Positions 15,877 through 24,753 of a DNA stretch of 64,000 nt are shown one piece after another (position 1 is the first letter of the stretch; each line of letters opens with the position of its first letter). The notes under the pieces are model-generated. The model did not search any database. It saw nothing but the letters and a program-made list of their open reading frames with translations, and had not been told where the DNA came from. This DNA is from an uncultured Selenomonadales bacterium (GTDB taxonomy: Bacteria > Bacillota > Negativicutes > DSM-1736 > Dendrosporobacteraceae): contig CAMJML010000002.1 of assembly GCA_946407015.1 (NCBI GenBank), positions 186,001-250,000 of the forward strand, read 5' to 3'. The position numbers were made by a program, and so were the translations under genes.

Positions 15877-18354
15877 TTAAATGACTGTATGTTCCGTACG
15901 GGCAATCAGGTCATCCTGCAAATCGGGTGATAAATCGGTAAAATAGGCGCTGTAGCCGGCAATGCGGACAATGAGATTCCGGTATTTGTCCGGCTCCTGC
16001 TTGGCGGCCAATAGGGTTTCCCGGTTGATCACGTTAAATTGCAAGTGCCATAATTTCAGGTCGCACCAAGTCCGGATAAAGGATACCAATCTGTCGGTTC
16101 CGGCTTCACCGGCAACGCAGGAGGGACTGAGCTTGACATTCAATAAGCGGGCTGCCCGTTCACGAAAACCGAAGTTTTTCGTAGCATAGTTGGATAACAA
16201 GACCGCAGTCGGGCCGTTCACATCCGCTCCTTGCGAAGCGGATGATCCATCCGATAAAGGTGTGTAGGCTTTCCGGCCGTTGGGAGTGGCACTGACCACC
16301 TTGCCGAAAGGCACATGAGATGTGAAAGGGACGAGGCGGAGATCCAGATGGACGCCTAATTCCTGTGAATATTTTTTGGTAAATTGCAGGCACTGGCGGT
16401 CTAGTTCTTTGGCGATGGCATCGGCATAAGGATCGTCATTGCCATATTTCGGTGCATTCAGGACTAACTGGCGGACAATTTCATGGCCTTCAAAGTTTTG
16501 CTCTACGGCCGTAATCAGTTCATCCATGGATAGGGTCCGATCTTCATAAACCAGCTTTTTAATCGCTGCCAGTGAGTCGACAACCGTACCATAGCCCATG
16601 AATTCAAAGTAACCCAGGTTGATGCCTCCCTCAATGACCGGTGTATGAATATCTTTGCAGGTCTCCATGCACAGATCATGCAGGGCTGAACCCAACGGCC
16701 AGGCAAAATGCTTGGCCCGGAGATTGATAATAACATGCTGTTGGATGAAAGCGTGCTTGAGAAAATTGAGATGCTGGGCCAGGTAGGCCTGCCAGAAGGC
16801 TTCCCAGGTGGAAAACTGCCGGGGATCGCCGGTTTCCAGCCCAATTTGCTCTTCGCCATGCAACTTCATTTTGCCATTATATAAGGTCATTTCGACAGCG
16901 GCCGGAAAGTTGATATACGCACAGGGGCTGGTATAGGTGTCGCGATTGGGCATACGGCATTCCGCGCAGCCTGATACCGCATAGTCAAAGGCTTCTTCAA
17001 AGCTGGCTCCTTTTGCTAAGAGCAGCGGAACAACTTCTTCATCATTAATCAGCTTAGGAAAACCTGAGCCTTCTTTAATGGTTTCTGCAACCTCATACAG
17101 ATAACGGGCGGATACCCGCCCATGCACACGAGCTGCCAAATCGGGATAATGCAGCGGGAACTCGCGTTTGGACTGTAAAAACAGGTAGGTCAGTTCATTG
17201 GTAGCGTCCTGGCCATCCGGGGTTTGCCCCCCGATGGTAACGGCTTCCCAGTGGGCGTAGCCTTCATTAAAAGCACCGCCGGTTGGTGAAATGTAAAGAT
17301 CGATGAATTGCGCCATGGACAGCCACATGCACTCCAGCAGCTGCAGGGCGTCTTCGTCTGTCAAAAGGCCTGTTGCAATATCTTGTTGATAGTAAGGGTA
17401 CAGATACTGATCCATCCGGCCATTCGAGATGATGGTGCCGGTCTTTTGCTCCATACGCGAGAACATCTGGGTGAACCATTGGGCCTGCATGGCTTCCCGG
17501 AAATTGCAGGCCGGATTCTCCGGCACCCGGCGGCAGATTTCTGCAATGTTGAGCAGTTCCTGCCGGCGTTTAGGGTTGGCTTGTTTGGCAGCCAGTTCCT
17601 CAGCCAGTTGGGCATGGCGATTGGCCCAAAGGACAATGGCGTCACACACAATCATCATAGCCTGCAAGAAGGGGGCCTTTTCCATGTTGTCCACCGGGCT
17701 GAACGGATCAAGGCGGGCCAATTTTTCTTCCGCTTCGGCTTTAATGCCTTTAAACCCGCGTTTGAGTACTTTTTCATAATCATGGACCCATTGAATAGAG
17801 GAACGGAAAGACGCGGTTTCGTTGACAATAAAACGGGATTTTAATGGATCGTTAGGGTCATAGGTAACCTTTAAGGTTTCTTTTGGCAAAGCCTGGGCGA
17901 GATTTTCATGAAAGGTTTTCCCCTGCCAGTAAGGGGCGATCTCGTCAATGACGATCCGGGCGTCTTCAGCCGTAATATTAAAAGGTGATTCAACGCGGTT
18001 TGGCATTTGTTCAAGCGCTAAGCCCAGAAAATCCCCGTCCAGCTCAGGGTAAAGAATACCATAACGGCCTTGAGCACCTGCGCGGCCAACCAATAATTGC
18101 TGGTCATCAATATAAACAGTGATGTTTTCGGCAATATGTTTGAGCGCTTTGGACCAGCGAAGAATAAGGGGCTCCCCTTCGGTTTGCCGGAAGGATTCAG
18201 TAAAATATTTGGCCCGTTCGACATCAATCCGGGGACGGGTTGATTTAAATGAATTTAAAATGGCATTGGTCCGGGTACGGCTATGTACTGGTGGTTGGCC
18301 TGCTATTTCAGCATGTATCCGCTGTTCCTGCGGGGATAAAACGGCAACTGACAT
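15877..18354 (-). CDS. islA: Glycyl-radical C-S lyase, probable isethionate sulfite-lyase
   Basis: An 825-residue glycyl-radical enzyme: catalytic Cys463 and Glu465 in [10 protein letters not shown], and the glycyl loop RIAGYSAYF with Gly800. From memory, the Bilophila isethionate sulfite-lyase active site is Arg189, Gln193, Trp374, Cys468, Glu470, Arg678, Phe682 and Gly805. Here Arg184, Gln188, Trp369, Cys463, Glu465, Arg673, Phe677 and Gly800 are all present at a constant offset of five. Arg184, Gln188 and Arg673 would hold the sulfonate. It would cleave isethionate to acetaldehyde and sulfite. The related dihydroxypropanesulfonate lyase is the nearest alternative; pyruvate formate-lyase and choline lyase are not supported. 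ATG follows AGGAGG. Operon order: transporter, lyase, activase. Confidence 0.8.
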   Translation of the reverse strand: MSVAVLSPQEQRIHAEIAGQPPVHSRTRTNAILNSFKSTRPRIDVERAKYFTESFRQTEGEPLILRWSKALKHIAENITVYIDDQQLLVGRAGAQGRYGILYPELDGDFLGLALEQMPNRVESPFNITAEDARIVIDEIAPYWQGKTFHENLAQALPKETLKVTYDPNDPLKSRFIVNETASFRSSIQWVHDYEKVLKRGFKGIKAEAEEKLARLDPFSPVDNMEKAPFLQAMMIVCDAIVLWANRHAQLAEELAAKQANPKRRQELLNIAEICRRVPENPACNFREAMQAQWFTQMFSRMEQKTGTIISNGRMDQYLYPYYQQDIATGLLTDEDALQLLECMWLSMAQFIDLYISPTGGAFNEGYAHWEAVTIGGQTPDGQDATNELTYLFLQSKREFPLHYPDLAARVHGRVSARYLYEVAETIKEGSGFPKLINDEEVVPLLLAKGASFEEAFDYAVSGCAECRMPNRDTYTSPCAYINFPAAVEMTLYNGKMKLHGEEQIGLETGDPRQFSTWEAFWQAYLAQHLNFLKHAFIQQHVIINLRAKHFAWPLGSALHDLCMETCKDIHTPVIEGGINLGYFEFMGYGTVVDSLAAIKKLVYEDRTLSMDELITAVEQNFEGHEIVRQLVLNAPKYGNDDPYADAIAKELDRQCLQFTKKYSQELGVHLDLRLVPFTSHVPFGKVVSATPNGRKAYTPLSDGSSASQGADVNGPTAVLLSNYATKNFGFRERAARLLNVKLSPSCVAGEAGTDRLVSFIRTWCDLKLWHLQFNVINRETLLAAKQEPDKYRNLIVRIAGYSAYFTDLSPDLQDDLIARTEHTVI

Positions 18355-18388
18355 GATGATTCCTCCTTTGTACTACGAAGCATGGCAA

Positions 18389-19708
18389 TTATAGACTTTC
18401 TAAGGATTGGTTCCGGGCCGGGGCGGCCGCTTTGCTTTTGCTGCCAATCCACCAAGCCGATACTGCACTGACCAGTCCTGAGAAAGCGACATAAGCACAG
18501 ATCAGCATCGGATCACCATCGTTGAATTTCAGCAGCGAAGTGGCAATAATCGGGGTCAAGCCGCTCGCAAAAATGCCGGAAAACTGATAAACAAAGGAAA
18601 TTCCGGTATAGCGGTAACGGGCTTCAAATAACTCTGAGAATAAAGCAGCCTCAGGTCCATAGACCGATGCATAGAGAATTCCAAAAGGAATGATAATGGC
18701 CAGCCAGATCAGTGTGAGATTACCACTGCTGTTGGCGAGCAGCCAGAAAGCCGGAAATACCGAAAGGCCGGTAATGATGCTGCCAATCCAGTATACACGC
18801 GTCCGGCCAACCTTATCGGATAAATAGCCAAAGAAAGGGATAAAGGCGCACATGACCAGCGCCGCCAGCATGACGCCTAACAAGGCATCGGTGCGGGAGA
18901 TTTTCAGTGTTTGGGTCAGGTAAGTGATGGAAAAAACCCCAAAGATATTAAAGAACACGCCGTCAATGTAACGGGCACCCATGCCGGCTATCACGTTACC
19001 GGCCGATTCACGCCACATATCGGCAATCGGCAGTTTTGATTCGGCTTTGGTATTTTTGACGCTTTGGAAATCGGGTGTTTCCATGACATGCAGGCGAATC
19101 CAGGTTCCTACTGCGACTAAAACAATACTTAACAGAAAGGCCAGGCGCCAGCCCCAAGCCATAAATTGTGCACCTGTCAAAGTATACGACAATAGGGCAA
19201 CGACTCCGGAAGCTAAACAAAGGCCGATGGATAAACCGATTTGCGGCAGACTGGCATAAAAGCCGCGTTTCTCTTTGGGAGCATATTCAAACGCCATCAA
19301 AACAGCGCCGCCCCACTCACCGCCTAAACCAATTCCCTGAAAAATGCGCAATAGCAGTAATAAGATGGGGGCCCAGATTCCAATTTGGGCATAGGTGGGG
19401 ACTAATCCGATCAGTACAGTGGAAATTCCCATAATCATTAGAGTGAGTACCAGCATGCTCTTGCGGCCAATTTTGTCGCCAAAGTGTCCGAAGATAACGC
19501 CGCCAAGCGGCCGGGTAATAAACCCTACGGCAAAAGTGGCGTAGGCCAGCAGTGTTGCAACCAGCGGATCACTTGCCGGAAAATATAGCTTATTAAACAC
19601 AATACCGGCCACGACCCCATATAAGAAAAAATCATACCATTCAATGGTGGCACCAATTAAACTGGCGGACACCACCCGCCTTACGGCAGATTTGTTGAGC
19701 TCTCCCAT
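18389..19708 (-). CDS. MFS transporter, metabolite:H+ symporter (MHS) type; probable sulfonate uptake
   Basis: A 439-residue, 12-helix MFS protein. Signatures are IEWYDFFLYG near the N-terminus, the loop-2 motif GHFGDKIGRKSML, and GIGLGGEWGGAVLMAFE, typical of the MHS family (ShiA, KgtP, ProP relatives). It is the first gene of the minus-strand operon with the lyase and activase (34-base gap), so uptake of isethionate or a related sulfonate is the likely job; MFS isethionate permeases are known in aerobic bacteria. ATG preceded by AAGGAGG. Expression is likely set by the attenuator-like hairpin just upstream. Confidence 0.85.
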   Translation of the reverse strand: MGELNKSAVRRVVSASLIGATIEWYDFFLYGVVAGIVFNKLYFPASDPLVATLLAYATFAVGFITRPLGGVIFGHFGDKIGRKSMLVLTLMIMGISTVLIGLVPTYAQIGIWAPILLLLLRIFQGIGLGGEWGGAVLMAFEYAPKEKRGFYASLPQIGLSIGLCLASGVVALLSYTLTGAQFMAWGWRLAFLLSIVLVAVGTWIRLHVMETPDFQSVKNTKAESKLPIADMWRESAGNVIAGMGARYIDGVFFNIFGVFSITYLTQTLKISRTDALLGVMLAALVMCAFIPFFGYLSDKVGRTRVYWIGSIITGLSVFPAFWLLANSSGNLTLIWLAIIIPFGILYASVYGPEAALFSELFEARYRYTGISFVYQFSGIFASGLTPIIATSLLKFNDGDPMLICAYVAFSGLVSAVSAWWIGSKSKAAAPARNQSLESL

Positions 19709-19727
19709 GTTTTATCCTCCTTATGGT

Positions 19728-19795
19728 TTAAAAAATAAAAAAAATCTGAAGCCCGAAGAAGCCACTAGACTGGCTTTCTTTCGGTCTTCAGATTT
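19728..19795 (-). terminator. Attenuator-like terminator in the leader of the putative isethionate operon
   Basis: On the minus strand, a hairpin (19795-19742) with the outer stem AAATCTGAAG/CTTCAGATTT and inner stem CCGAA-GCC/GGC-TTCGG is followed by T8-A-T6. It lies between the operon promoter and the first gene's ribosome binding site, so it must be read through for expression. No aptamer or T-box was recognised, so control by an RNA-binding antiterminator or by an unknown RNA sensor is possible. Confidence 0.75.
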
Positions 19796-19825
19796 CTGAT
19801 CAACCTATGTATTTAATTATTGAGT

Positions 19826-19854
19826 AGTATAACAACCTTCCCAGCCGCTGTCAA
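19826..19854 (-). promoter_or_regulatory. Promoter of the putative isethionate operon
   Basis: On the minus strand TTGACA (19854-19849), 17-base spacer, TATACT (19831-19826). Predicted start near 19819 gives a leader of about 110 bases that contains the attenuator. Confidence 0.82.
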
Positions 19855-19863
19855 TAGTGAGAC

Positions 19864-19911
19864 AAAAGAACCGTCCCCGTGTATCAGACAAGGAGCCGGG
19901 GCGGTTCTTTT
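19864..19911. repeat. REP-like hairpin (AGAACCGTCCCC type)
   Basis: AAAAGAACCGTCCCC pairs with GGGGCGGTTCTTTT, one bulged T, 19-base loop. AGAACCGTCCCC-type palindromes are, in my recollection, dispersed repeats in several clostridial and Sporomusaceae genomes. It lies between two divergent promoters' genes; it may also act as a terminator. Only one copy is visible here. Confidence 0.5.
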
Positions 19912-20147
19912 ACCTTCTTGAGGGAATGCTTTCATGGAAAACGACGTTGGATATTTTTAATTTTAATCTGAATTTTACCGGATTTTAATGACAAATGACG
20001 GCTGAGGCGTTATTTTAAGAATATGCAGCCTATGGGGACAGGGAGGCGGCCGGATTGTTGTCACATTTTTGTCATAATTGATGGATAGAATTGAGTTGTT
20101 AGCGAATTTCTTTAGGTTTTAAAATGCAGGTGAGGTGACAGAGTTTC

Positions 20148-21428
20148 ATGCGGATGACCGATTTATTTTCACCGGAGAGAAAAAAATGGGCCCTGATGGG
20201 GATTGCAGCGCTGGCGGCAGCCGGAATCATTGGCAGCCAGTTTTTTTCTACCCGGACACAGGGCACCTCAGCAGCTAAAATAACCGATACCAGACCGGCT
20301 GTTGAAGTCAAAGTATTACAGAAAAGCGATATGGTTAGACCGGTTATTCTGGTGGGGCAAACCGTACCGGCAGCCCAGGTGGATATTGTTGCCAAATATT
20401 CCGGCCGTGTTGTCGCCGTGAACGCCGAATTAGGGCAGGCCGTGACCAACGGGCAGGTTCTTCTTGTTCAGGATATTGGCGATGTTGACCTGGCTATGGC
20501 CCAGGCCGATGCTGCCAGACAGCAGGCTGAAGCGGATGCGGCTGAGACGGCAGTCACTTTTGATGCCAATTACAATAAGGCGTTGGTGGACTATCAGCAT
20601 AGTCAAGCCAGTTTTGAGCGTTATCAGTCTTTATATGAAATGGGTGCCATATCCCGCGATGCTTTTGATACCATGCAGCAACAATTGCTGAATGACAAAG
20701 CGACGCTGGATTCCTTTTCCAAGCAATCTCCAGGCGGTTCGACTCCTGCAGCCGTAGAAGCCAAACGGGCGGCTGTCATCAAAGCGGAGCGCAACCTGGC
20801 TGCATTGGCCAAACAACGCGATGATATGGTCATTCGAGCACCGCGGGATGGTATGATCGGTTATCGCCAGGTTGAAGTCGGTGCCTTTATTCAGCCAGGG
20901 CAAAAAATCCTGTCCATTGTGGATAACAGCAGTATTTATGTAGATTGTCAGGTTTCTGAGCAGGATGTTGCTTTCTTGAAGCTTGGTACGACGGCTCAGT
21001 TGCAGCTTGAGGCGCTGGGAAACAGTTATACCGGCCATATTATTTATATCAGTCCGGCACTTGATGCGCAAAACCGGGCCTTTACGGTCAGGCTGCAATT
21101 AAATCAGCCCGGTGCCGCCATTAAAAGCGGAATGTTTGTCCGGTCACGGCTTGAGGTCATGCAAAAGGCGCAAATCTTGTTTGTGAACAAAGAAGCCGTT
21201 ATGGAAAAGAATGGACAATTTAGCGTGTATGTGTTAGATGGTCAGAACAAGGTGGTGCAACGAAAGATTACTATCGGAGTACGCAATGACAGGGAAGTTG
21301 AAATTATCAATGGCGTTCAGGAGGGAGAATCCGTCATTATCAGCAATCTATCCCGCCTTAAGCCAGGGATGGAAGTGACCGTCCGTGCGCCGGAAAACGC
21401 GGGTAATCCGGGAGGAAATGAGGTATGA
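20148..21428 (+). CDS. RND efflux periplasmic adaptor (membrane fusion protein)
   Basis: A 426-residue HlyD/MFP-type adaptor. One N-terminal helix (about residues 13-30, ALMGIAALAAAGIIGSQFF) anchors it. The lipoyl half-motifs (VDIVAKYSGRVVAVNAELGQ and VIRAPRDGMIGYRQVEVGAF) flank a long coiled coil (about 115-215), followed by the beta-barrel and membrane-proximal domains. It would join the inner-membrane pump to an outer-membrane channel, which requires a diderm envelope. ATG lies after GGTGAGGTG. Its stop overlaps the start of the pump gene by four bases, so translation is coupled. No TolC-type gene is in the window. Confidence 0.93.
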   Translation: MRMTDLFSPERKKWALMGIAALAAAGIIGSQFFSTRTQGTSAAKITDTRPAVEVKVLQKSDMVRPVILVGQTVPAAQVDIVAKYSGRVVAVNAELGQAVTNGQVLLVQDIGDVDLAMAQADAARQQAEADAAETAVTFDANYNKALVDYQHSQASFERYQSLYEMGAISRDAFDTMQQQLLNDKATLDSFSKQSPGGSTPAAVEAKRAAVIKAERNLAALAKQRDDMVIRAPRDGMIGYRQVEVGAFIQPGQKILSIVDNSSIYVDCQVSEQDVAFLKLGTTAQLQLEALGNSYTGHIIYISPALDAQNRAFTVRLQLNQPGAAIKSGMFVRSRLEVMQKAQILFVNKEAVMEKNGQFSVYVLDGQNKVVQRKITIGVRNDREVEIINGVQEGESVIISNLSRLKPGMEVTVRAPENAGNPGGNEV

Positions 21429-24400
21429 ACATCACCCGGTTTTCGATTCAGCGTCCGGTCGGGATTTCCATGATTGTTTTATTCTTTGTTGTTCTCGGTC
21501 TTTATAGTTTTCAACGGATTGGAGTTGAATTGCTGCCTGCCTTAAATACCCCCTATGTGACGGTTTCGGTCAGTTATCCCGGTGCCGGTGCTGAGACGGT
21601 TGAAGAACAGGTCATTAAGCCGCTGGAAGATTCCTTGTCTTCTGTTTCCCATTTAAAGCGAATGACATCCATGGCTCGCCCGGAGCGGGCCACCATTATT
21701 TTAGAATTTGAGTTGTTTGCCAATGCCGATTTTGCCTCTATCGATGCCACTAAGAAGGTGAATGCCGCCCGCGGACGCTTGCCGGATGAAATTGACGAAC
21801 CGGTTGTCGTCAAACGCGATATCAATGATCAGCCTATTGTAGAAATTGCGGTAACTTCTCCTCAGTCGCTGGCTGATACCTATTCACAAGCCAATAATGT
21901 TTTTAAGGAAAGACTGGAACGGGCGGATGGGGTTTCGGAAGTATCCCTTTACGGGGGACGCGATAAAGAAATTGCCATTGAAGTGAATAAAGATAAACTG
22001 CTTTTTTATCAATTATCTTTAAGTCAAATTGTCAGCCGGATTAAAGGGGAAAATGTTTTGCAGCCGGCCGGTTCGGTTTATTCGGATACCACCCAGACCG
22101 ATGTCCGGTTGATGGCTGAATTTCAGTCACCCGATGAGATCCGCCGTTTACAGGTTACCAACAACGATGGGGTCTCCATCCCGCTGACCGAAATTGCTTC
22201 TGTTGCGGAAAAGGAAAGCCGGGCTACCCGGTATGGCCGGGTAAACGGGCAAGATGCCATTTCCCTGGAAGTGTACAAAAACAGTGATGCCAATATTGTC
22301 AGTACGGCTGAGGCTGTGCAAGCCCAGTTAGAGAGCTTGCGGCAGGGTTATCCTGACTATCAGTTTACGGTTGTCAGTGATTCCTCACAGTTTGTGAAGA
22401 ATTCTTTGAAAAACACGCTGGGCACACTGCTGGAAGGACTATTTACCACCGGTTTAGTCTTATATTTGTTTTTGCGGGGCTGGAAGTCGACACTGGCTGT
22501 TATGATCGCGATTCCAACTTCCATGATTGCTACTTTTTTTGTTATGTACATAGCCGGGTTTTCTTTTAATATGATGTCCCTGATGGGAATGGCTTTGTGT
22601 GTCGGGATCTTGGTGGATGATTCGATTGTCGTTTTGGAGAATATTCACCGGCATATCCATATGGGAAAAGAGGCTAAGCAGGCGGCTGAAGACGGGCGTA
22701 ACGAAATCGGGATGGCGGCTATTGCCATTACGCTCTGTGACGTGGTTGTTTTTTTACCCATTGCGTTTATGACCGGTATGACGGGGCAGTTCTTTCGCCA
22801 GTTTGGCTTAACCATTGTTTTTGCAACCCTGTTTTCCCTTTTTGTATCCTTTACGCTAACGCCGATGCTGGCTTCGCGGTTTTATCGCAGTGGGCTGACC
22901 CAGTCCCGGGGAGTGGTGTGGGATATTATGGACCGGCTCGAAAGCCAACTTGTCCGGACTTATGAAAAGCTGCTGAGCTGGAGTCTGGAGCATCGCAAGA
23001 AAATTGCCGTAAGTGTATTGGGCCTGTTTCTGGGGACACTGGCGCTAATTCCGGCTGGGATTATCGGTGCAGAATATATGCCTCAAACGGATGAGGGCAG
23101 TTTCCGGGTGTCGGTAGAACTGCCTGTAGGGCAAAATTTGGAACAAGCCGATGCTGTTACCGAACAACTGGAGCAATACATTCACACCATGCCGGAAGTA
23201 GTTAATTATTTATCCAGTGTTGGCCGGCCAACGACCAATAGTGCTTCGATTACGGTGCAGCTTGTGGACCGGAAAGAGCGTAAACGGAGCGTCTGGGAGA
23301 TTACTGAGGCTGTGCGCCAATTTGCCAAAGCTCATTTGGCGGGGGCAACCGTCCGGGTGAATGAAACACAATCTTCGGTGGCCGGGGTGTCGGGTGGAAC
23401 CGGTGGCGGTGGTTCTGCCAGCGCACCTGTACAAATTGAACTGCTTGGACAGAATATGGATAGTTTGGTTGCTGCTTCCTACCGGATTCAAAACCTGTTA
23501 GGACAGGTGAACGGCGTAAAAGACATCCGTAGCTCTTATACCGAAGGCATGCCGGAGATGCAATTAACGGTCGACCGGGAAAAACTGAAATTTTATCATA
23601 CGACGGTTGCGGAAATTAACAATTCCTTTGCAGCAGCCATATCCGGACAAAATGTGGGGGTTCTGGCTAACGATCCCAATAATGACGGTTTTGATACCGA
23701 TATTATGGTTCGTATGGCGGGCAGCGACTGGTTTACTCCGTCCGATATCAAAACCATTCCGGTCGGCTCCGGAAACTACCGGATTTTTCTGGGCGATGTG
23801 GCTCAAATCCAGGAAGGAACCGGACCGGTGATGATCCGCCGGGTCGATAAGCAGCGTGCGATTAATTTGCAAGCCAACCTGGCCGGACGGCCGCTGCAGG
23901 AAGTTTTAAATGAAATTCAAAATAAAATAACACCGGAGCAATTAGGTTCCAATCTGACGTATCGCTTTGTCGGGCAGGCTTCCAGTATGAATGATACCTT
24001 CGGGGAAATGTTTCAGGCTTTAGGCCTTTCCTTGCTCTTGGTCTATATGCTGCTTGCCGTGCTTTATGAATCCTGTGTCACGCCATTTATCCGCATGTTT
24101 TCTTTACCGCTGGGGATGATTGGTTCCTTGCTGTTTCTTGTGCTTACCCATAATACCATCAATTTGTATTCACTAATCGGCATTCTGGTGATGGATGGGC
24201 TGGTAGCGAAAAACGGCACACTGTTGCTGGATTACACCCTCAAACTGAAGGAACAGGGGATGGCCGCCCGTGAAGCCATTATTGAAGCAGGAAAAACACG
24301 GTTAAAGCCTATTATCATGACAACCCTGACCATGGTGATAGGGATGCTGCCTACTGCTTTGTCCATGACAGAGGGATCAGAAACAAGGGTCAGCATGGCC

Positions 24401-24559
24401 TGGGTGATTATTGGCGGCTTACTCTCTTCCACGGTGTTTACGTTGATTATTATCCCGATCATCTTTCTCTATTTTGAACAGCAGCCACTGCGCAGAGCGA
24501 TCAGGGCTATTCTGGCCTTTTTGAAAAATAGACTGCGGATCGGGTCCACACCATCATAG
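21425..24559 (+). CDS. RND multidrug efflux pump (AcrB/HAE1 type)
   Basis: A 1044-residue pump of normal family length with 12 helices and two large periplasmic loops. Start ITRFSIQRPVGISMIVLFFV is typical; MALCVGILVDDSIVVLENI in helix 4 carries the paired Asp residues of the proton relay; a Gly-rich loop GVSGGTGGGGSASAPVQIEL lies in the second loop near residue 660. GLVAKNGTLLLDYTLKLKEQ resembles the helix 10-11 region. Substrate cannot be predicted; HAE1 members export hydrophobic drugs, bile salts or solvents using the proton gradient. It overlaps the adaptor gene by ATGA and is followed by a terminator. Confidence 0.95.
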   Translation: MNITRFSIQRPVGISMIVLFFVVLGLYSFQRIGVELLPALNTPYVTVSVSYPGAGAETVEEQVIKPLEDSLSSVSHLKRMTSMARPERATIILEFELFANADFASIDATKKVNAARGRLPDEIDEPVVVKRDINDQPIVEIAVTSPQSLADTYSQANNVFKERLERADGVSEVSLYGGRDKEIAIEVNKDKLLFYQLSLSQIVSRIKGENVLQPAGSVYSDTTQTDVRLMAEFQSPDEIRRLQVTNNDGVSIPLTEIASVAEKESRATRYGRVNGQDAISLEVYKNSDANIVSTAEAVQAQLESLRQGYPDYQFTVVSDSSQFVKNSLKNTLGTLLEGLFTTGLVLYLFLRGWKSTLAVMIAIPTSMIATFFVMYIAGFSFNMMSLMGMALCVGILVDDSIVVLENIHRHIHMGKEAKQAAEDGRNEIGMAAIAITLCDVVVFLPIAFMTGMTGQFFRQFGLTIVFATLFSLFVSFTLTPMLASRFYRSGLTQSRGVVWDIMDRLESQLVRTYEKLLSWSLEHRKKIAVSVLGLFLGTLALIPAGIIGAEYMPQTDEGSFRVSVELPVGQNLEQADAVTEQLEQYIHTMPEVVNYLSSVGRPTTNSASITVQLVDRKERKRSVWEITEAVRQFAKAHLAGATVRVNETQSSVAGVSGGTGGGGSASAPVQIELLGQNMDSLVAASYRIQNLLGQVNGVKDIRSSYTEGMPEMQLTVDREKLKFYHTTVAEINNSFAAAISGQNVGVLANDPNNDGFDTDIMVRMAGSDWFTPSDIKTIPVGSGNYRIFLGDVAQIQEGTGPVMIRRVDKQRAINLQANLAGRPLQEVLNEIQNKITPEQLGSNLTYRFVGQASSMNDTFGEMFQALGLSLLLVYMLLAVLYESCVTPFIRMFSLPLGMIGSLLFLVLTHNTINLYSLIGILVMDGLVAKNGTLLLDYTLKLKEQGMAAREAIIEAGKTRLKPIIMTTLTMVIGMLPTALSMTEGSETRVSMAWVIIGGLLSSTVFTLIIIPIIFLYFEQQPLRRAIRAILAFLKNRLRIGSTPS

Positions 24560-24583
24560 CCGTATGATGGTGTGTTCTTTTTC
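24548..24583 (+). terminator. Terminator of the RND operon
   Basis: ACACCATCATA pairs with TATGATGGTGT (loop GCCG), then GTTCTTTTTCT. The 5' arm overlaps the stop codon of the pump gene. Confidence 0.88.
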
Positions 24584-24753
24584 TGGCAAGCTGAATAACT
24601 AAAGAGAATGGCTGCCAGCTGCTGTATCGGCAACGGAGTTTCCGAATCCTCTGAATAATCGTCATTACTTTGGTGTAATATTAAGAATGCGATTGTTTGA
24701 TGATATAAGGAGGTGAAACCGACCCTTCCGCAACTTTGGAAGGTCGGAATTTA

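Noticed and set aside
17308-17844. 178-codon plus-strand frame inside islA
   Set aside because: Antisense shadow of a strongly conserved glycyl-radical enzyme; no start signal or recognisable product.
15877-18354. Annotation of the glycyl-radical enzyme as pyruvate formate-lyase
   Set aside because: It has a single active-site Cys followed by Ala-Glu (CAE), not the Cys-Cys pair of formate acetyltransferase, and its activase has extra ferredoxin clusters.
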